Assembly (NCBI GenBank): GCA_021234535.1
Contig: CM037842.1
Span: 22,321,106-22,385,105 of the forward strand
DNA: 64,000 bases
Direction: 5' to 3'
From: Stichopus chloronotus
Lineage: Eukaryota > Echinodermata > Holothuroidea > Aspidochirotida > Stichopodidae
The translations under genes and the position numbers were made by a program. Below the pieces are notes generated by a model. That model worked only from the letters and a program-made list of their open reading frames with translations, had not been told where the DNA came from and did not search any database. The stretch's first letter is position 1, and each line of letters begins with the position of its first letter. Positions 61,634 to 64,000 of this stretch are shown here, piece by piece.

Positions 61634-62373
61634 CAGTGGCGGCGCTACGGGGGGGGGGGGGGGCATGAGAGGCATTCGCCCTTCAGATTGTTTCCTTGTC
61701 CCCCAGTTGCCCCCCCCCCCCGTGCTCTCACCCTTCCAAATCAGATCTTGTGCTCATCCAAAATTAATTTAATCACAAAACTATGTATTGGCATTGGACT
61801 GAATAAGAACAGCTTCCGGGGAACCATGATTGATAAATGCCTAATTTATGTTACACAAGCTGCCAGTTTTCATATCATGACCGTAGCCACTTCAACAGTA
61901 GGCCAGCCTGGTCAGACCAATTTTCTCTGGAACGTTTACCGTCCAGCATAAGGGAAGTGCGGGTAGGTGGTTGTTTTCCTAAAGATAGGAATGGAATGGA
62001 AGTGTATGTAGCCTATGTGTTTGTGTGTGTGTACTCGTTGGTACCGCGTTAATGTGAAATGGTACTCCCAAAGAAAAAAAGTTGGGAACCTTGGAGTACG
62101 GTCAATCGAAAAAATAAATAATATAAAAATACATAATAAACCTTTCTTGGGGCTTAATTTTTCACCCAGAGATATGCTAAAACCTCAGAACTTCCGGGGG
62201 CTTTGCCCCTGGACCGAACCAGGGGCCCTAAGGCGGGCCCCTGGAACCCATCCGCAAAGCCTCGCGTTTCGCTTTTGGTTTCGCGCTGCGCGCGAAAATC
62301 TTTGCCCCCCCAACATTTTCCTCTGCCCTCAGTTTGCCCCCCCCCCAAGTCTGACATTCTGGCGCCGCCACTG
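61634..62373. mobile_element. Non-autonomous DNA transposon with hAT-like 8-bp target duplication
   Basis: Starts CAGTGGCGGCGC and ends GCGCCGCCACTG, 12-bp perfect terminal inverted repeats. Flanking octamers are CTGAGGTA (61626-61633) and CTGAGGTG (62374-62381), a target duplication with one mismatch. Inside are a G15 run (61649-61663), a C-run near 61711, a hairpin-forming CCGGGGGCTTTGCCCCTGG region and CGCGCTGCGCGCG near 62285. No transposase frame is present in its 740 bp. Eight-bp duplications suit the hAT superfamily, but P-type elements also make 8-bp duplications, so the superfamily is inferred. Confidence 0.75.
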
Positions 62374-62381
62374 CTGAGGTG

Positions 62382-64000
62382 TGATGAAGATTAAATAATT
62401 TCACAGCATGTGTGCTTGTTCATACAATTATTCTTTAGTAGAGTCCTCTCATATGATGAGGAACTGTGTAAGAAGTCAATATTGACTCTAATGAAAAGAT
62501 ATCAGTTTTGAATATGTGATTTGCATCCATTTTATGCCTCTCTTTTGGTAAAATATAGGGTAAATTCTTCTTAGTACATGTTGTAACAATTAATTTATTT
62601 GTTAAGTTGTAACAGGTAATTAACGTGTACATGTGACAGGCAGCTAAAAGGTATCAACTGGTTTGGGATGAGTTATCTGTATAAGTCAGTTAACAATGTT
62701 AATATAACCTGTTGTTACCTGTTAAAACCAGTTGGTTGAAACTGGATATTTCTCTTAAATTACACTAAATCATGGAACGTTCGTTGTTAAAAACTGTGAG
62801 CATTCATCAGAGCCTAACCGGGATAGCTGCCCCATGATCTACGGCACAACTTGGAGAGAATGGCCTGAATTTTATCATAAACTAGATCAGGCTCTGGCTA
62901 ACTTAGAAATGGGCCCCAGGCGAAATCCGATGAAATGATGCAAGAACAAAAAAGAAAATACAAAAAAAAAAAATACATAACAGATATATTCAATGTGAAA
63001 AGAAAAGATTGCCATTGTGAATGTTAAAAAATATTTAAAAACATACGAAAAATGCCTAATTTTTTGTAGCCCGGTCGACATGATTTTCTTTCTTTGATGG
63101 CCTTTCTACGGAAAGGTGGAATTCATAGCATATTAAAAAGGGGAAAATATCCAATGAACCGGAAAAACAGCTGATTCAGTTTCCATCATGATGATCCTGT
63201 CTTGGCCACAGACATACATGTCAGTGGTCACGACCTGTGGCCTTAAGTGTTTTTTCCCCTCGTTTTCATAATACTTAATCTGACATTTAGAAGACTCTAC
63301 AGTAAATGGACGACACCAGGAATGCATATCATCATTCAGGTAATTAAACATTAAATATTCAACATTTTACTCTGAAACGTTTAATAACGTTAATCGCTGC
63401 CGTCATAAGAACCATTATTTTCACACTGCTACATCAAACGTACGTTTATTTCACCTAAAAGGTGGAAATGCTTCTAGGAGGAACATGCAATAAACCATGT
63501 ATACCTCATGGCAGTTCATAAAAGACCTCATCGGGTTCTTCGCCGCTTCGTTGTGTTAGATAGTGAACAATTCGCAACTGGAAATGACTATAGTGTTAAA
63601 TACGGCCCTTATAGGTCACCGTCGTTTGGAGTTCCCGTGAAGGGGAAATTTGTTTTGATTACGTCTCTACTGTATACTGTACATAGTTAACATAACATGG
63701 ACATTAACAGGACAGGTTCCGGTTGCTCACATCATAGCAGTGCACCTACACACTGAACTGTTATGACTTACAAGGACTACGATACTCTTGAGCTAAGTCT
63801 AACAAGTAACAAAGGCTCGGACTGATGCGGGGCAGCAGGCACAGTGTTGAACTTGAAAAAGGGTGACTTTCTTTGATGTTTTTCTCAATGTGATGTGCTT
63901 TTGTGATATACAACCCAACCAAAATTCATTGTGATAGTGTTAGTCCAAAGCAAGTCTAGACATACTAAGTGGAGTAGCCTAAGCCTATACTACTTCCTAG
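62382..64000. other. Stretch without supported genes
   Basis: AT-rich with repeated GTTAACCTGTTACCTGTT-like text near 62585-62735 and no recognised exon or element. Confidence 0.45.

Overview
The window looks like nuclear DNA from a marine invertebrate, most plausibly a deuterostome such as an echinoderm. This is an inference from AT-rich, intron-containing, repeat-dense sequence, Penelope-like retroelement remnants and long arrays carrying TGACCTTTGACC motifs. There is no bacterial-style gene packing. Almost all open frames are short and accidental, and many are simply (TA)n or other tandem repeats read as protein. The species cannot be named from sequence alone. || One gene can be reconstructed with confidence: a five-exon, minus-strand methyltransferase-like gene (METTL27/WBSCR27 family) whose coding exons run from 51668 down to 44040. 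All its introns are GT-AG, the phases agree, and it encodes about 181 residues with an intact LDLGAGTG SAM-binding motif. A CpG-richer stretch near 56.0-56.4 kb is a possible promoter. A second, weaker candidate is one exon at 9325-9385 (minus) that encodes a signal peptide and ends at a consensus splice donor. || The rest is repeats and decayed mobile DNA. 1.56-3.42 kb is a degenerate ~22-bp minisatellite. 20.8-21.2 kb has an LTR-like organisation. 22.96-24.06 kb is a dead Penelope-like (PLE) reverse transcriptase. 26.1-26.35 kb is a small inverted-repeat element with internal 44-bp repeats. 27.05-27.78 kb and 53.1-54.4 kb hold one long-period tandem family. 34.4-38.2 kb is a scrambled PLE cluster: a GIY-YIG endonuclease, hammerhead-like hairpins, (TA)n tracts, a 319-bp tandem duplication, an RT core and an N-terminal part. 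38.2-40.8 kb and 45.6-47.0 kb hold a ~143-bp-period repeat, which changes orientation around a 14-copy 16-bp minisatellite. 58.0-58.5 kb is a perfect 77-bp inverted repeat wedged between (TA)n and (TAGA)n. 58.58-59.31 kb is a frameshifted SGNH/GDSL esterase-like domain, probably from a retrotransposon ORF1. 61.63-62.37 kb is a non-autonomous DNA transposon with a near-perfect 8-bp target duplication. || I see no operon-like or multi-gene new system. The most unusual signals are recurrent hairpin-plus-GAAAC motifs beside simple repeats, the 77-bp snap-back repeat, and perfect nuclear-receptor DR1 sites spread by satellite-like repeats.
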